In this document: in pieces, positions 1 to 9,275 of the stretch
Numbering within the stretch: the stretch's first letter is position 1
Layout of the letters: every line of letters begins with the position of its first letter
Assembly (NCBI RefSeq): GCF_036662795.1
Contig: NZ_JBAFWZ010000001.1
Coordinates: 186,001 to 250,000, forward strand
Source: Lysinibacillus_B sp036662795
Lineage (GTDB): Bacteria; Bacillota; Bacilli; Bacillales_A; Planococcaceae
Direction of reading: 5' to 3'
Length of the DNA: 64,000 nt
The notes under the pieces: model-generated
Told to the model about the DNA's origin: nothing
Database searches by the model: none
What the model saw: only the letters and a program-made list of their open reading frames with translations
Translations under genes and position numbers: made by a program

Positions 1-162
1 AAACGTAACCCGAGCAAGAAAATGAAGCATGCCTTACAGGAATTCTCGCTCGGCCTAGAGGGAATAGAGCGTTTTGTGCGCGGTGAAAGTACAGCACGTA
101 TCCATGAATGTGTGCTCGCTATTCTTGCACTAGAAAGTGATGCTGTAGACCCAAGATTATAA
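1..162 (+). CDS. C-terminal end of an unrecognised protein (partial)
   Basis: An open frame enters from the left edge and stops with TAA at 160-162, giving the last 53 residues, which end in DAVDPRL. The segment looks like two amphipathic helices. I do not recognise a family; the tail of a Gfo/Idh/MocA-type oxidoreductase is one possibility but nothing diagnostic remains. A hairpin terminator follows directly, so this is the last gene of its transcript. Confidence 0.55.
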   Translation, partial: KRNPSKKMKHALQEFSLGLEGIERFVRGESTARIHECVLAILALESDAVDPRL

Positions 163-168
163 AAACAA

Positions 169-206
169 AAGAGAGATCCCTATTATTTGGGGATTCTCTC
201 TTTTTT
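169..206 (+). terminator. Rho-independent terminator, probably bidirectional
   Basis: AAGAGAGATCCC pairs with GGGATTCTCTCTT across a short AT loop with a one-base bulge, and a T6 run follows. It ends the partial gene on the plus strand. Read on the minus strand it follows the universal stress gene and is again followed by T residues. Confidence 0.8.
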
Positions 207-210
207 AAAA

Positions 211-630
211 TCATTTTACAATAAGGGCAGGGCAGTTTACACGTTTCATCACCTTATGTGAAACACTACCTAAAACCATTTCTTGGAGTGAATTTAAACC
301 TCGGCTACCGATTACTACTAAGTCTACTCCATTATTGTTTGCATATTTGACAATTTCAGGTCCCGGTATCCCCTTTAATATTTCTACCTTGTATTGAATT
401 TGTGCGTCTTTAAATACTTGCTCTACTAAAGTTATTTTTTTTCGACGCTCTAAAAATAAGGTTTCGGCTGATGAAGAATAAAGAACCTCGGTTTTACTCT
501 TTTCAAAATGGGCTACATAGATAACCGTTACAACAGTATGACTGCAAAGCTTTGCAATTTTTGCTGCCTCCCTCGCTGCACGTAAAGCATTTTCAGAGCC
601 ATCAGCGGCTAGTAATATATGGTTATACAT
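211..630 (-). CDS. Universal stress protein (UspA family)
   Basis: Single-domain cytoplasmic UspA protein of 139 residues, the usual family length. It opens with the beta-strand MYNHILLAADGS, and near the C-terminus carries the nucleotide-binding signature G-S-R-G-L-N-S with the following G-S-V-S-H-K-V, which marks the ATP-binding subclass. Its ATG has the strong site AAAGGGGG just upstream. The gene starts 13 bases after the stop of the SulP transporter on the same strand, so the two are almost certainly co-transcribed. SulP/STAS-UspA pairing is a recurrent arrangement in bacteria and suggests a role tied to anion or bicarbonate uptake; that role is inferred. The exact paralogue cannot be assigned. 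Confidence 0.92.
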   Translation of the reverse strand: MYNHILLAADGSENALRAAREAAKIAKLCSHTVVTVIYVAHFEKSKTEVLYSSSAETLFLERRKKITLVEQVFKDAQIQYKVEILKGIPGPEIVKYANNNGVDLVVIGSRGLNSLQEMVLGSVSHKVMKRVNCPALIVK

Positions 631-643
631 TTCATTTCCCCCT

Positions 644-2077
644 TTAATTTATAGGAAATCCTGTTATTTTTTTGAACAGCTGCTCACTTGAATGATCGAG
701 TCCAGAAAAATGCACCTCATTCTCATTTGCCTGTAATAAATCACGTACTTTTAATAGGGCACCGACTGCTGAATCGTCCCATACTTTACATGAGGAAAAA
801 TTAATTTCTATAGTCGAATTTTTTGTACTACATTGTTTGAAGTAAGCAATAAATCCTTCAGTTGAAGCGAAAAATAGTTGACCATTTACTTCGAATGTAC
901 CTTCGCTTGATTGTTTGATAGTCACAGTTGAAATTTTTGAAACAAAGAACATAGCACTTACTAAAACACCCGAAACGACACCTATGGCTAGATTATGTGT
1001 ATATAAGACGACGCCAACTGTTAATAGCATGACAAATACATCCTGCTTTGGTGCTGTCACCATGTATTTAAAGGAATTCCAGTCAAACTGTGTAATACAA
1101 ACGACAACCATTACGCCTGCTAAAACGGGCATCGGAATTTGAATAACATAGTCGCCAAGAACTAAGATTAAAAACATTAAAAATGCACCTGCAACGAATG
1201 TAGAAAGACGACCACGGGCACCCGATTTTACATTGATGATAGATTGCCCAATCATCGCACATCCTGCCATTCCACCGAAAAAGCCATTGATGATATTTGC
1301 AATACCTTGTCCACGTGCTTCAGCATTTTTATCGCTTCCTGTGTCTGTCATATCATCTAATATAGCTGCCGTCAGTAGGGATTCCATTAATCCAACAACA
1401 GCTAACGCTAGAGAGTAGGGTAAAATAATCTTCAGCGTTTCTAAATTAAGCGGTACATCGGGAATAAAGAAAGAAGGTAAGGATTGTGTGATAGATCCCA
1501 TATCTCCAACTGTCTTTAAATCAATCCCCATATAGACAACGGCAATTGATAAAATTACTACTGCAATAAGCGGAGCCGGAATACCTTTAATAAATATTGG
1601 AATGATATAAATAATGGCAATTGTTAAAAGTAAAAACAACCATGTTATAGCACTTTCACCTAGAAAATGTGGTGTTTGTGCAATAAAAACTAAAATCGCT
1701 AAAGAGTTTACGAAGCCAAGCATAACTGCATTCGGTATAAACTTCATAAAACGAGCTATTTTAAATAGACCAAATAAGACTTGAATGATCCCTGTTAATA
1801 CCGTTGCTGCAAGTAAATATTGTAGGCCATGATCCTTGACTAGTGAGACGATTACAAGGGCCATAGCACCGGTTGCTGCCGATATCATAGCTGGTCTTCC
1901 ACCTACAAAGCTAATTGTTACTGCTATAACAAAAGAGGCATATAACCCAACCATAGGATCTACACCGGCTAAAATAGAAAAAGCGATTGCTTCTGGAATT
2001 AAGGCTAGGGCTACAACAAGACCAGCCAAAATATCACTACGTACATTACTAAACCATTGTTCTTTATAATTTTGCAT
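644..2077 (-). CDS. SulP family anion transporter with STAS domain
   Basis: Integral membrane transporter of 477 residues. The N-terminal two thirds holds multiple hydrophobic segments beginning at about residue 13 (DILAGLVVALALIPEAIAFS, the SulP entry signature). A cytoplasmic STAS domain occupies about residues 390-470. SulP proteins move sulfate, bicarbonate or dicarboxylates; the substrate cannot be told from sequence. At 477 residues it is shorter than the 550-600 of many SulP proteins because the STAS domain is compact. Its ATG is preceded by AAGGAGTAG. First gene of a two-gene operon with the UspA gene. Confidence 0.93.
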   Translation of the reverse strand: MQNYKEQWFSNVRSDILAGLVVALALIPEAIAFSILAGVDPMVGLYASFVIAVTISFVGGRPAMISAATGAMALVIVSLVKDHGLQYLLAATVLTGIIQVLFGLFKIARFMKFIPNAVMLGFVNSLAILVFIAQTPHFLGESAITWLFLLLTIAIIYIIPIFIKGIPAPLIAVVILSIAVVYMGIDLKTVGDMGSITQSLPSFFIPDVPLNLETLKIILPYSLALAVVGLMESLLTAAILDDMTDTGSDKNAEARGQGIANIINGFFGGMAGCAMIGQSIINVKSGARGRLSTFVAGAFLMFLILVLGDYVIQIPMPVLAGVMVVVCITQFDWNSFKYMVTAPKQDVFVMLLTVGVVLYTHNLAIGVVSGVLVSAMFFVSKISTVTIKQSSEGTFEVNGQLFFASTEGFIAYFKQCSTKNSTIEINFSSCKVWDDSAVGALLKVRDLLQANENEVHFSGLDHSSEQLFKKITGFPIN

Positions 2078-2324
2078 ACACTACTCCTTAAAAAAAATCC
2101 TAATTCATCTTATCATTTTTTTAAAAGTTTTGTAAGCAGGTTATAGTAGTCTTATTCATTTCTACATTAAGAATTGTTCGTGCACTTATGTTATTATGCC
2201 TATTTATGACAAAAAAGGATAAGTATTATTACCCTATTTTTTTGTTAAAGTCATTTCCATATATATGTATCATTCGAATCTACCTTATAATTGAGTTATA
2301 GAGTTGAGAAGGGGTTTGATAGAT

Positions 2325-4163
2325 ATGAATGAACAACAAAATAGCCTACTTGCCGGTACATCAACTCCATTACAACAATTGATAGAGCGGATTAAGCCGT
2401 TACAAGTGTTGCTAGCGCAAAATTCGTATATAAAAGATACGACAAAACGATTAGAGCGTATTATCGAAGATGCCAGCTCACAAGCAATGATATTAGTAAT
2501 GGGGAAAGAACGCGTTGGAAAAACGACGGTCATTAATGGTCTATTAGGTCGAGAAGTACTATCAGCAAGTAGTAAAAATCCAACAAGTGCCAATACGTTT
2601 ATTCGATACGGTGAAGAGGAATGTGTAAAGGCTGTTTTTTTAGACGGTATGGTGGCCACTTTCGATATCGATAAAGTGGAATTATTGACAACATCTGATG
2701 CCTTTTGTGCACAAATTATCCGTGAACATTTAGATTATATTGAAGTATTCATTAAGCATGATTTACTAAAAACCGTAACAATTGTTGATTCTGTTGCGTT
2801 AGAACTTACGACTGAATATGCAGCTTTCTTATCAGAGCTACTAGTAAATAGAGTGGATGAAATTTTTTGGGTTATTCGCAGTGGCTCAGTCGCGACTGAT
2901 TCTGAACTAAAGCTATTAGAGCGATATAATGAACGTGGCGTCAAGCCTCATTTTATTATAAACGCAATTGATAGCTATGAAGGTAACATTGTGGAATTTG
3001 TGAAATCGGAATACAGTCGTTATGGTAATCAGATTGAATCGATGGTGGCAGTTTCTGCAACAAAAGCACTTGAAGCGAGTAAAACGAATAATGAGCAGCT
3101 AAAGATTGACTCGCAATATTATGAGTTGTTTCAGCTTATTACTAAGCTCTCAAAAAATCATGAGAAAAAGACACGTCATATAATTGAACAATTTATTGAG
3201 TGGTTAAATCGTTTTAAAAGAGAAGTTGAACAGATTCCGTCAAAAGAACCGTATTTATCCTCACGACAAAATATAGAGAAATATAATTCTGGTGGGGGAT
3301 TTGAGTATACACGAGAACAACGAGATATGGCGATTTTGACTGCATATGAAGAAGAATACGAACATGTATGCCATATATTTAAGCCTATTCAAACACTTTA
3401 TCAGCTCTTGCAGCTTTTGACGAGCGAGCTGTATTTACGTGATGAAAGAGTAGAGCTTTTTGAGGACTATGCGTTAAATTACCAGCAGGCTGTTCGTGAC
3501 TATCGTAAGCTTCATGTCGAGTATATGCAGCAATATGGGTTATTAGATCAGCAGCTAAGAAAAGTGCATGGTCGTGGCATTGAGAAAGGTAACTTTGGTG
3601 AAAATAGACAAAATACAGTGTTAAATCAAAAGGTCATCAGGCTAAATTCGCTACAACAAAAATGTAAGGAAAAGCTTCAACAAATTCACTATTTTGAAGC
3701 GCTAGTCCTCGAACATTTATATAGTACTCAAAATTATATAACGGAGTTAGCCTCTAAACGCTTACAAAATATAATTCATCAAGTAGCAGAATTAAATGTG
3801 CAACGAAAGCGCGAGGTAGTCGTATTAAAATCATACGTAAATAAACTAAGTGAATTTACATGTATCGAGGATGCTCAGAGCTTTGTGCGAGATGGGATTC
3901 TACCATTATTATTAAGCGGTACGCTGGCACTTTCAAATGAACATAAAAAAAATATTGAAGAGACGATTGACGCTATATGTGCTGTGGATTTGTCTCAAGA
4001 AGGCTTGTACAATAATCTACCAACGAATGCATATGATAAAAATATAGTTTTACAAACTGATTTTGAAACGAAATACACTTTAAGTCCACTAAGTTTAACG
4101 GATGGGGACATACTCTCACAGGTTCCAGACCTACCAGAGGAGCTCGTTCTTCAATATGGATAA
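2325..4163 (+). CDS. Dynamin-like large GTPase with degenerate G motifs
   Basis: About 612 residues. The P-loop GKERVGKT lies at residues 60-67. An N-terminal helix precedes it and a long helical, coiled-coil-rich C-terminal half (about 270-520) follows, the plan of bacterial dynamin-like proteins. The G3 position reads V-D-S-V-A-L instead of DxPG, and the G4 position reads N-A-I-D instead of N/TKxD, so nucleotide hydrolysis may be weak or altered. No signal peptide or clear membrane segment is seen. I chose the ATG at 2325 because GAGAAGGGG lies 10 bases upstream; an in-frame TTG at 2304 falls before this site. It appears monocistronic. A role in membrane remodelling is inferred from the family only. 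Confidence 0.7.
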   Translation: MNEQQNSLLAGTSTPLQQLIERIKPLQVLLAQNSYIKDTTKRLERIIEDASSQAMILVMGKERVGKTTVINGLLGREVLSASSKNPTSANTFIRYGEEECVKAVFLDGMVATFDIDKVELLTTSDAFCAQIIREHLDYIEVFIKHDLLKTVTIVDSVALELTTEYAAFLSELLVNRVDEIFWVIRSGSVATDSELKLLERYNERGVKPHFIINAIDSYEGNIVEFVKSEYSRYGNQIESMVAVSATKALEASKTNNEQLKIDSQYYELFQLITKLSKNHEKKTRHIIEQFIEWLNRFKREVEQIPSKEPYLSSRQNIEKYNSGGGFEYTREQRDMAILTAYEEEYEHVCHIFKPIQTLYQLLQLLTSELYLRDERVELFEDYALNYQQAVRDYRKLHVEYMQQYGLLDQQLRKVHGRGIEKGNFGENRQNTVLNQKVIRLNSLQQKCKEKLQQIHYFEALVLEHLYSTQNYITELASKRLQNIIHQVAELNVQRKREVVVLKSYVNKLSEFTCIEDAQSFVRDGILPLLLSGTLALSNEHKKNIEETIDAICAVDLSQEGLYNNLPTNAYDKNIVLQTDFETKYTLSPLSLTDGDILSQVPDLPEELVLQYG

Positions 4164-4174
4164 GGAATGGCCAT

Positions 4175-4228
4175 TAGCGCCCGTTTAGATGCGACAAGCG
4201 CCCGAGAGCCAAAGTGATCTCGAGCGGC
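4175..4228 (-). repeat. Diverged copy of an intergenic repeat (reverse orientation)
   Basis: This GC-richer stretch resembles the reverse complement of the element at 26108-26213. Shared blocks include CCxGTTTAG followed by CGACAAGC, and CAAAGTGAxCTCxAG. It sits between the dynamin gene and its terminator. Only two copies are visible here, and the similarity is partial. Confidence 0.45.
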
Positions 4229-4286
4229 GTGATCATGTCACTGAAGCCTTCATCACATAAAGAATTTTAATATTTTCCTATAAAGA

Positions 4287-4330
4287 AAACTGGTCGAAGG
4301 CAAAAGTGCTTTCGACCAGTTTATTGTTTT
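4287..4330 (+). terminator. Bidirectional terminator between convergent genes
   Basis: A perfect 12-bp stem, AAACTGGTCGAA with TTCGACCAGTTT, and T-rich flanks on both sides. It serves the dynamin-like gene on the plus strand and spo0M on the minus strand. Confidence 0.9.
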
Positions 4331-5100
4331 TATATATACTTATTAATTGCTTGCTGTAGCTTTTGGTTTAAATAAGGAATGTCCTCAGCTGTAATCGAAA
4401 GACGCACAAAGCTTTCATCCATATCTAATGCTTCTGCAAATAACCCCCCAAGTCCACGTGCACGTCTGTCAACCTGAAGTAGTAGCTGAGCTGAATTAAC
4501 TGTTTGTGATAGGAAGATGACTTCAAGCTCGTCCAGCCGGCTACGATACGTGCTATTTGTTGGGGTAAATTCGAACTCCTGAACAAAAACATAAGGACTG
4601 CGAAGCTTCATTGATGCGTACTCGCAATCTACTTTTCTTAGGCGAAATCCTATTCGTTCAACCGCTTGTAATACTTGAGACGCTAAAGGGGAAGGATTCA
4701 CCTCAATATAATCTTTGTCAGTTGGATCAACCGCATTTTTAATATCAAGTCCAGTTTGAATCCATACACGTGTTTTACCTAATGTAGCAGGAGTATCGAA
4801 CGGTAATTGGAATGTAAAAGGTATTGATTTACGTTCATTTGCGCCTATTGTAAAAGGTTCATTAACTTTTACTTTATGAATAGCAGCGCTGTCCGTATAT
4901 TTGTTGTCATTAACTTCCTTAATGTACGTTGTATACAGCGTTAAATAAATGGCATCGATGAACTGCTCTGTGCTACCTCCTGCAATTTCAATCGTCCCTC
5001 GAAGAGTTTCTCCAGCTGTGTAGGTTGATTTTTCAAGGCGAGTATCAACAGTGGCTGAACCAATGCCGATACTCGCAAGCACTTTATTAAAAAATGACAT
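4330..5100 (-). CDS. spo0M: Sporulation-control protein Spo0M
   Basis: 256 residues, matching the Spo0M family, an arrestin-fold cytoplasmic protein that influences early sporulation and cell-cycle control in Bacillus. The N-terminal S-F-F-N-K-V-L-A-S-I-G-I-G followed by V-D-T-R-L is typical, and the beta-rich domain carries G-E-x-L-x-G-x-I-E-I-x-G-G. ATG start with GGAGGGAATAAGC upstream. The gene begins 24 bases after the MFS gene's stop on the same strand and may be read through from it, though spo0M homologues usually also have their own sigma-H promoter; I could not pick one out with confidence. Confidence 0.9.
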   Translation of the reverse strand: MSFFNKVLASIGIGSATVDTRLEKSTYTAGETLRGTIEIAGGSTEQFIDAIYLTLYTTYIKEVNDNKYTDSAAIHKVKVNEPFTIGANERKSIPFTFQLPFDTPATLGKTRVWIQTGLDIKNAVDPTDKDYIEVNPSPLASQVLQAVERIGFRLRKVDCEYASMKLRSPYVFVQEFEFTPTNSTYRSRLDELEVIFLSQTVNSAQLLLQVDRRARGLGGLFAEALDMDESFVRLSITAEDIPYLNQKLQQAINKYI

Positions 5101-5124
5101 GCTTATTCCCTCCCAAATAATTTG

Positions 5125-6465
5125 TTAATACATACTACGATGTATAGGATAAAAGGTTTCATTTTTCATTTGGATAAAAGTTTTTTTCTGTCTTTTAACC
5201 TGAATAGCATCGTTTTTTAATTCCGGATGTGCAAGGAATAATACCGATTTTCGTAGTGTGAGAACTGTCACAATAACTAAAAGTATGCTACTAACGATAA
5301 GAATAAACGAAGCTGGTAAGAAATCAAATAAAACTCCATATAGAATTGTTCCAATCGGCATCATACTCATCGCCATCATTTCAAGTAAGCCGAAAACACG
5401 TGCTCGATATTCTTCAGCGACGGAAGTTTGAAAGATTACACCAATAGGAGTATTTGTCATGACAGTTAAAATACCGAAGATGCCCATAGCTACTGTATAG
5501 TAAACAAAGTTTGTTGAATATTGAAACGATAGTAAAAGAGGTATAGCAAATATACCAATACATAGTGACATCATAAACACGGCACGCTTCGAAACGAGTA
5601 AAGGGAACAGGAAGGATTTTCGAGAGGCTAAATATATGGATGCCACTAACATCCCTATAGCCCCAGCTGCTTCCGTTATTCCGATATGTTCTGGGTTCAT
5701 CTTTAGTTTTTCTAGAAAAATAAAATCACCGCCAACATTTAAACAAGTGAAAAATAAATTTAACCATAGGGCAGTCAACATGATTGCTTTAATTACTGGC
5801 TGAGAATTTACATATTGGACGCCTTGTTTTAAACTATCCAACATATTTTCTTTAACCATCTGTACGTTTTCACGCTTAAATAAGTTAAAGTCCATCGTTG
5901 ATTCGAAAATAAACGTAATAAGCATCGATACAATATTAATGATTAGGAATGTCTCCATTGATACGAACCCAAATAGCATACCCCCAAGGATAGGTCCACC
6001 GATACCAGAAACGGAATAAGAGAGCTGATTAAACGACATGGCTTTTTGTAATCGTTCCTCATCCACTAAATTTGCAATGGATGCTGAAAATGCCACGCTT
6101 GAAAATGAGCTAAAGGTTGTGTAAAACACTGTCGTCATATAAATAGCACCGAGCGATAAACCATTAAAAATGGAATAGACAAGTAAAAGGGATAATGTGA
6201 TAACAATGCCGAGTTGCCCTCCAAGTACTAGCCATTTTCTTGGCATCCGATCACCGAGTACACCGACGATCGGTGAAATTATCGTTCGAGGTAAAACACT
6301 TAAAATTAAATTGACAGCAAAGCTTAATGAAGAACCAGTTAGCGATAAAATAAACATACTCATTCCGAATGCATAAACATTAGCCCCTAATGAAGAGAAC
6401 ATTTTACTTACTAAAAACGTGTATAAATGATACGTCGCTTTTTTATATTTAATCGTCGTATTCAT
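5125..6465 (-). CDS. MFS transporter (EntS/MFS_3-like exporter)
   Basis: 446 residues with about 12 hydrophobic segments. The loop 2-3 motif reads G-x-L-G-D-R-M-P-R-K-W, the MFS motif A that selects the DHA-type drug or siderophore exporter branch. A charged tail of about 30 residues follows the last helix. Its ATG has AAAGGGGTG upstream. The gene is divergent from an XRE/TPR regulator, and three GTTTAA-containing inverted repeats lie in the shared 190-bp region, so it is probably controlled by that regulator. The substrate is unknown. Confidence 0.87.
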   Translation of the reverse strand: MNTTIKYKKATYHLYTFLVSKMFSSLGANVYAFGMSMFILSLTGSSLSFAVNLILSVLPRTIISPIVGVLGDRMPRKWLVLGGQLGIVITLSLLLVYSIFNGLSLGAIYMTTVFYTTFSSFSSVAFSASIANLVDEERLQKAMSFNQLSYSVSGIGGPILGGMLFGFVSMETFLIINIVSMLITFIFESTMDFNLFKRENVQMVKENMLDSLKQGVQYVNSQPVIKAIMLTALWLNLFFTCLNVGGDFIFLEKLKMNPEHIGITEAAGAIGMLVASIYLASRKSFLFPLLVSKRAVFMMSLCIGIFAIPLLLSFQYSTNFVYYTVAMGIFGILTVMTNTPIGVIFQTSVAEEYRARVFGLLEMMAMSMMPIGTILYGVLFDFLPASFILIVSSILLVIVTVLTLRKSVLFLAHPELKNDAIQVKRQKKTFIQMKNETFYPIHRSMY

Positions 6466-6481
6466 ACGAGTACACCCCTTT

Positions 6482-6606
6482 GTTTAATTTAGTTAAACTT
6501 ATAATATGAGATTTTTTTATAAAACGCAAGACAAAAGTTTAATTTTATTTAACTTTGTTGATTATTCTTCTTTTTTTATATATTATTTAGTTTAATTAGA
6601 TTGAAT
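6482..6606. promoter_or_regulatory. Three spaced operator-like inverted repeats between divergent genes
   Basis: Site 1 (6482-6498) is a perfect GTTTAA-N5-TTAAAC. Site 2 (6537-6553) is GTTTAA-N5-TTTAAC and site 3 (6590-6606) is GTTTAA-N5-TTGAAT. Centre-to-centre distances are 55 and 53 bp, about five helical turns. They cover the promoters of both the MFS gene and the XRE gene and are the likely target of the XRE protein. Confidence 0.6.
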
Positions 6607-6656
6607 TTCTTAATTTAAGGAAGATTTGATGTACAATATGAATAGAGGTGACATTT

Positions 6657-7910
6657 ATGAACGAGCTAGGTGCAACAATAAAAAAATTACGTAAGGAAAG
6701 AAAAATGACGTTAGTTGATGTAGCAGGAGATCGGTTAACGAAAGGAATGCTAAGTTTAATTGAGAATGGTAAAGCACAGCCCTCTATGGAAAGCTTGCGT
6801 TTTATTGCTAAGCAGCTTGGCGTAGAGGTAACGTTATTATTAAATGACCGTTCCATTGAGGAATTACGACAGCTTCTATTAGAAATAGAAGAGGACTTAA
6901 AGGCTGCAGAGGAAGTGTTTGGTTCTGAAAACTATAATACGGCTAAACAAGCTATTGCGAACAAAATTGAACCACATCTTTCAAAGCTTGTTGGTAAATA
7001 CTTTGAAGAAATACGCCTACTAAGTATTTACGCCACAATTCAATTACAGCTTGGTAAAAATAAGGATACATCTATTTTCAATAAAATAATTCAACAATAT
7101 AAAGCCATTCATGCTTTTTCTTATGCGATTAAGTGCTACAGTGTACTATGCTGGGATGCATTTAACCGAAGAGATTATGAGGGTGCTGTCGAATATATGG
7201 AGCAATGTGAACGTGAGATGAGAACTCATGAATTTTTAATTGATGATCTAGTTAAGCTCGATGTTTATTATAATTTAGCGGTAACTTATGCAGCGGTAAA
7301 TAATTATGAACAAACGGCTCTTTATACAGATAAAGCAATTGATATTGCTAAAAAGAAAAAGATATTTTATCGAATTGATGATTTCTATCGCTTTAATTTT
7401 ATTCGAGAGGTTGAAAAGGGTGACCGTGAAAAAAGCCTGTATTATTTAGAAAAGGTGCAGTTGTTAACGGAATTTTCAGATGACTTATCGATGCGTGTCG
7501 GTGCTAAGTTTATGGAAGCTCATTATTATAATTTTGTTGAAAAAAATTATAAATTTACGTTAGAAATACTGCAGAATTTTAAAGAAAGTATTGATCCTGA
7601 TTTGATGAGGGGGATGCTATTGTCACCAATTTTCTTTGTAGAAAAGGCATATGCTTTATGGAGTTTGGATAAATTTGAGGAGGCGATAGAAGCCCTAAAG
7701 GAATTAAAGGTTCCGGTTTATCATAATCATCCGATTGATATTATGTTCTTATTTACGGGCTTTGCAGTACGAGCATTATGCTATTATCGGTTAGGTGATT
7801 TTGAGGAGGCAAAGCAGGACATTTTATATGCAGCGGATGGAGTCAAGAATTTTTATCATTCGATTTATTCTACTTTCATTAACGATGCATATGAGACAAT
7901 TATGCAATAA
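6657..7910 (+). CDS. XRE-family transcriptional regulator with TPR-type sensor domain
   Basis: 417 residues from the chosen ATG. Residues 1-65 form an XRE helix-turn-helix (L-G-A-T-I-K-K-L-R-K-E-R-K-M-T, then S-L-I-E-N-G-K-A-Q-P-S). The remainder is a tandem helical repeat domain with TPR-like spacing, as in the peptide-sensing regulators PlcR, NprR and Rgg. The GTG at 6648 is part of the Shine-Dalgarno AGAGGTG, so ATG 6657 is the better start. No small secreted signal-peptide gene is visible next to it, so the ligand is unknown. It is divergent from the MFS exporter; coupling of the two through the shared operators is inferred. Confidence 0.85.
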   Translation: MNELGATIKKLRKERKMTLVDVAGDRLTKGMLSLIENGKAQPSMESLRFIAKQLGVEVTLLLNDRSIEELRQLLLEIEEDLKAAEEVFGSENYNTAKQAIANKIEPHLSKLVGKYFEEIRLLSIYATIQLQLGKNKDTSIFNKIIQQYKAIHAFSYAIKCYSVLCWDAFNRRDYEGAVEYMEQCEREMRTHEFLIDDLVKLDVYYNLAVTYAAVNNYEQTALYTDKAIDIAKKKKIFYRIDDFYRFNFIREVEKGDREKSLYYLEKVQLLTEFSDDLSMRVGAKFMEAHYYNFVEKNYKFTLEILQNFKESIDPDLMRGMLLSPIFFVEKAYALWSLDKFEEAIEALKELKVPVYHNHPIDIMFLFTGFAVRALCYYRLGDFEEAKQDILYAADGVKNFYHSIYSTFINDAYETIMQ

Positions 7911-7936
7911 AAAAGTGCGCGGTGAGCGCACTTTTT
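7911..7936. terminator. Bidirectional terminator
   Basis: AAAAGTGCGC and GCGCACTTTT form a perfect stem with the loop GGTGA and T-runs on both strands. It separates the XRE gene from the convergent yfkAB gene, whose stop codon lies in the T-run. Confidence 0.9.
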
Positions 7937-9044
7937 ATTTTACCGAGCCACTAACAAAAGTAGCATCCTTGTAATACATATTTTTTACTAATACATTCGG
8001 CCCTAAGCATTTAACAGCGGGACAATGACAGTTTAAGCTTTTCGCCAAATCTGTTTCTAGCCATTTGTCAAAAATGGATGGAAGCGTATCTTGATTAATA
8101 TTTCCTAATGCTGGTGCATCACCGAAATCAGTCACAATGACTTCTCCTGTGAAAATATTAATATTTAAACGGGACCGGCCATCAGGATCATTACGTAACG
8201 TTACGTTTGGCGCAGTACGAAGGCGGTGTAAGAGCCCTAAATCCTCTTCATTTGAGCTACATGGATAAAACGGTAGTGTACCAAAAAGCATCCATGTATT
8301 TTTATCACGAATATCTAGTAAATGATGAATGGCATCACGAGTTTCCCTCAGGGATAGCGATGTTAAAGCGCTAGCGAAATCAGATGGGTACATTGGATGT
8401 ATCTCATGTCGGGCACATTTCATCTCATGCACTATTTGGTGATGAATACTTTCTAAATATGGCAGTGTCTTTTTATTCAGCATTGTTTCAGCTGAAACCA
8501 TAACACCTTGGTCTGCAAGCATACGCGAATTGTCTATCATCCGCTGGAAAAGTGCCGCACGTTGGTCAAAAGTAGGCTTTCTCTCCATCATAGCAAAGCC
8601 AGTTTCTACAAATTCCTCAATCGTACCCCAGTTATGTGATATATGTAACACATCTAAATACGGTGCGATTTCTAAATAACGATCGCCATCGATTGTTAAG
8701 TTAGAGTTCATTTGTGTTCGAACTCCTCGTTCATGTGCATATTTTAACAGCGGAACAACATAGTTTTGTACCGATTTTTTGCTCATCATCGGCTCGCCAC
8801 CGGTAATACTTAGCGTTTTTAAATGAGGGGTTTCATCTAATCGTTTTAGGATTAAATCGAGAGGCAGCGCTTCTGGATCCTTCGTTTGTAGTGTATAGCC
8901 CACTGCACAATGAGCACAGCGCATATTACAAAGTGTAGTTGTTGTAAATTCAATATTAGATAGGGTTAATCCACCATGCTGCTCCACATCTAGATAGGCT
9001 TCCCAAGGATCGTAACTCTGTGTGATTTTTTGTAAAGTTGTCAT
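7935..9044 (-). CDS. yfkAB: Radical SAM/CxCxxxxC protein YfkAB
   Basis: 369 residues. The radical SAM [4Fe-4S] ligands are C39, C43 and C46 (C-N-M-R-C-A-H-C), followed by the S-adenosylmethionine-binding T-G-G-E-P. A second cysteine cluster, C339-x-C341-x4-C346, near the C-terminus is the defining CxCxxxxC motif of the YfkAB family and would hold an auxiliary cluster. The reaction is not known for this family. ATG start with AAGGAAGG upstream. It stands alone between terminators. In early Bacillus subtilis annotation the gene appeared as two ORFs, yfkA and yfkB; here it is one continuous frame. Confidence 0.92.
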   Translation of the reverse strand: MTTLQKITQSYDPWEAYLDVEQHGGLTLSNIEFTTTTLCNMRCAHCAVGYTLQTKDPEALPLDLILKRLDETPHLKTLSITGGEPMMSKKSVQNYVVPLLKYAHERGVRTQMNSNLTIDGDRYLEIAPYLDVLHISHNWGTIEEFVETGFAMMERKPTFDQRAALFQRMIDNSRMLADQGVMVSAETMLNKKTLPYLESIHHQIVHEMKCARHEIHPMYPSDFASALTSLSLRETRDAIHHLLDIRDKNTWMLFGTLPFYPCSSNEEDLGLLHRLRTAPNVTLRNDPDGRSRLNINIFTGEVIVTDFGDAPALGNINQDTLPSIFDKWLETDLAKSLNCHCPAVKCLGPNVLVKNMYYKDATFVSGSVK

Positions 9045-9243
9045 GACTGACCTTCCTTTCCAAGAATGTCAGTTACCGATCACTATAGGGCAACTGATAT
9101 TCAATAACGAATATTAAAAGATAAAATAATCTTCATATCCACTAGTAGAGTATTTTCTCATAAATTCTTATTTTCGCAAACAACATTTACTAAGAATAGC
9201 ATAAAAAGATCGGGGAGTAGGGGGAATTGTACAATAATGCACG

Positions 9244-9275
9244 AAAAACGGCTACCGTTGTGATAGCCGTTCAAA
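9244..9275 (-). terminator. Terminator of the beta-helix gene
   Basis: AACGGCTA pairs perfectly with TAGCCGTT, followed on the minus strand by T5. It directly follows the stop of the 646-residue beta-helix gene. Confidence 0.85.

Noticed and set aside
6648..6656. GTG start of the XRE gene at 6648
   Set aside because: The GTG is part of the Shine-Dalgarno AGAGGTG; ATG 6657 is correctly spaced.
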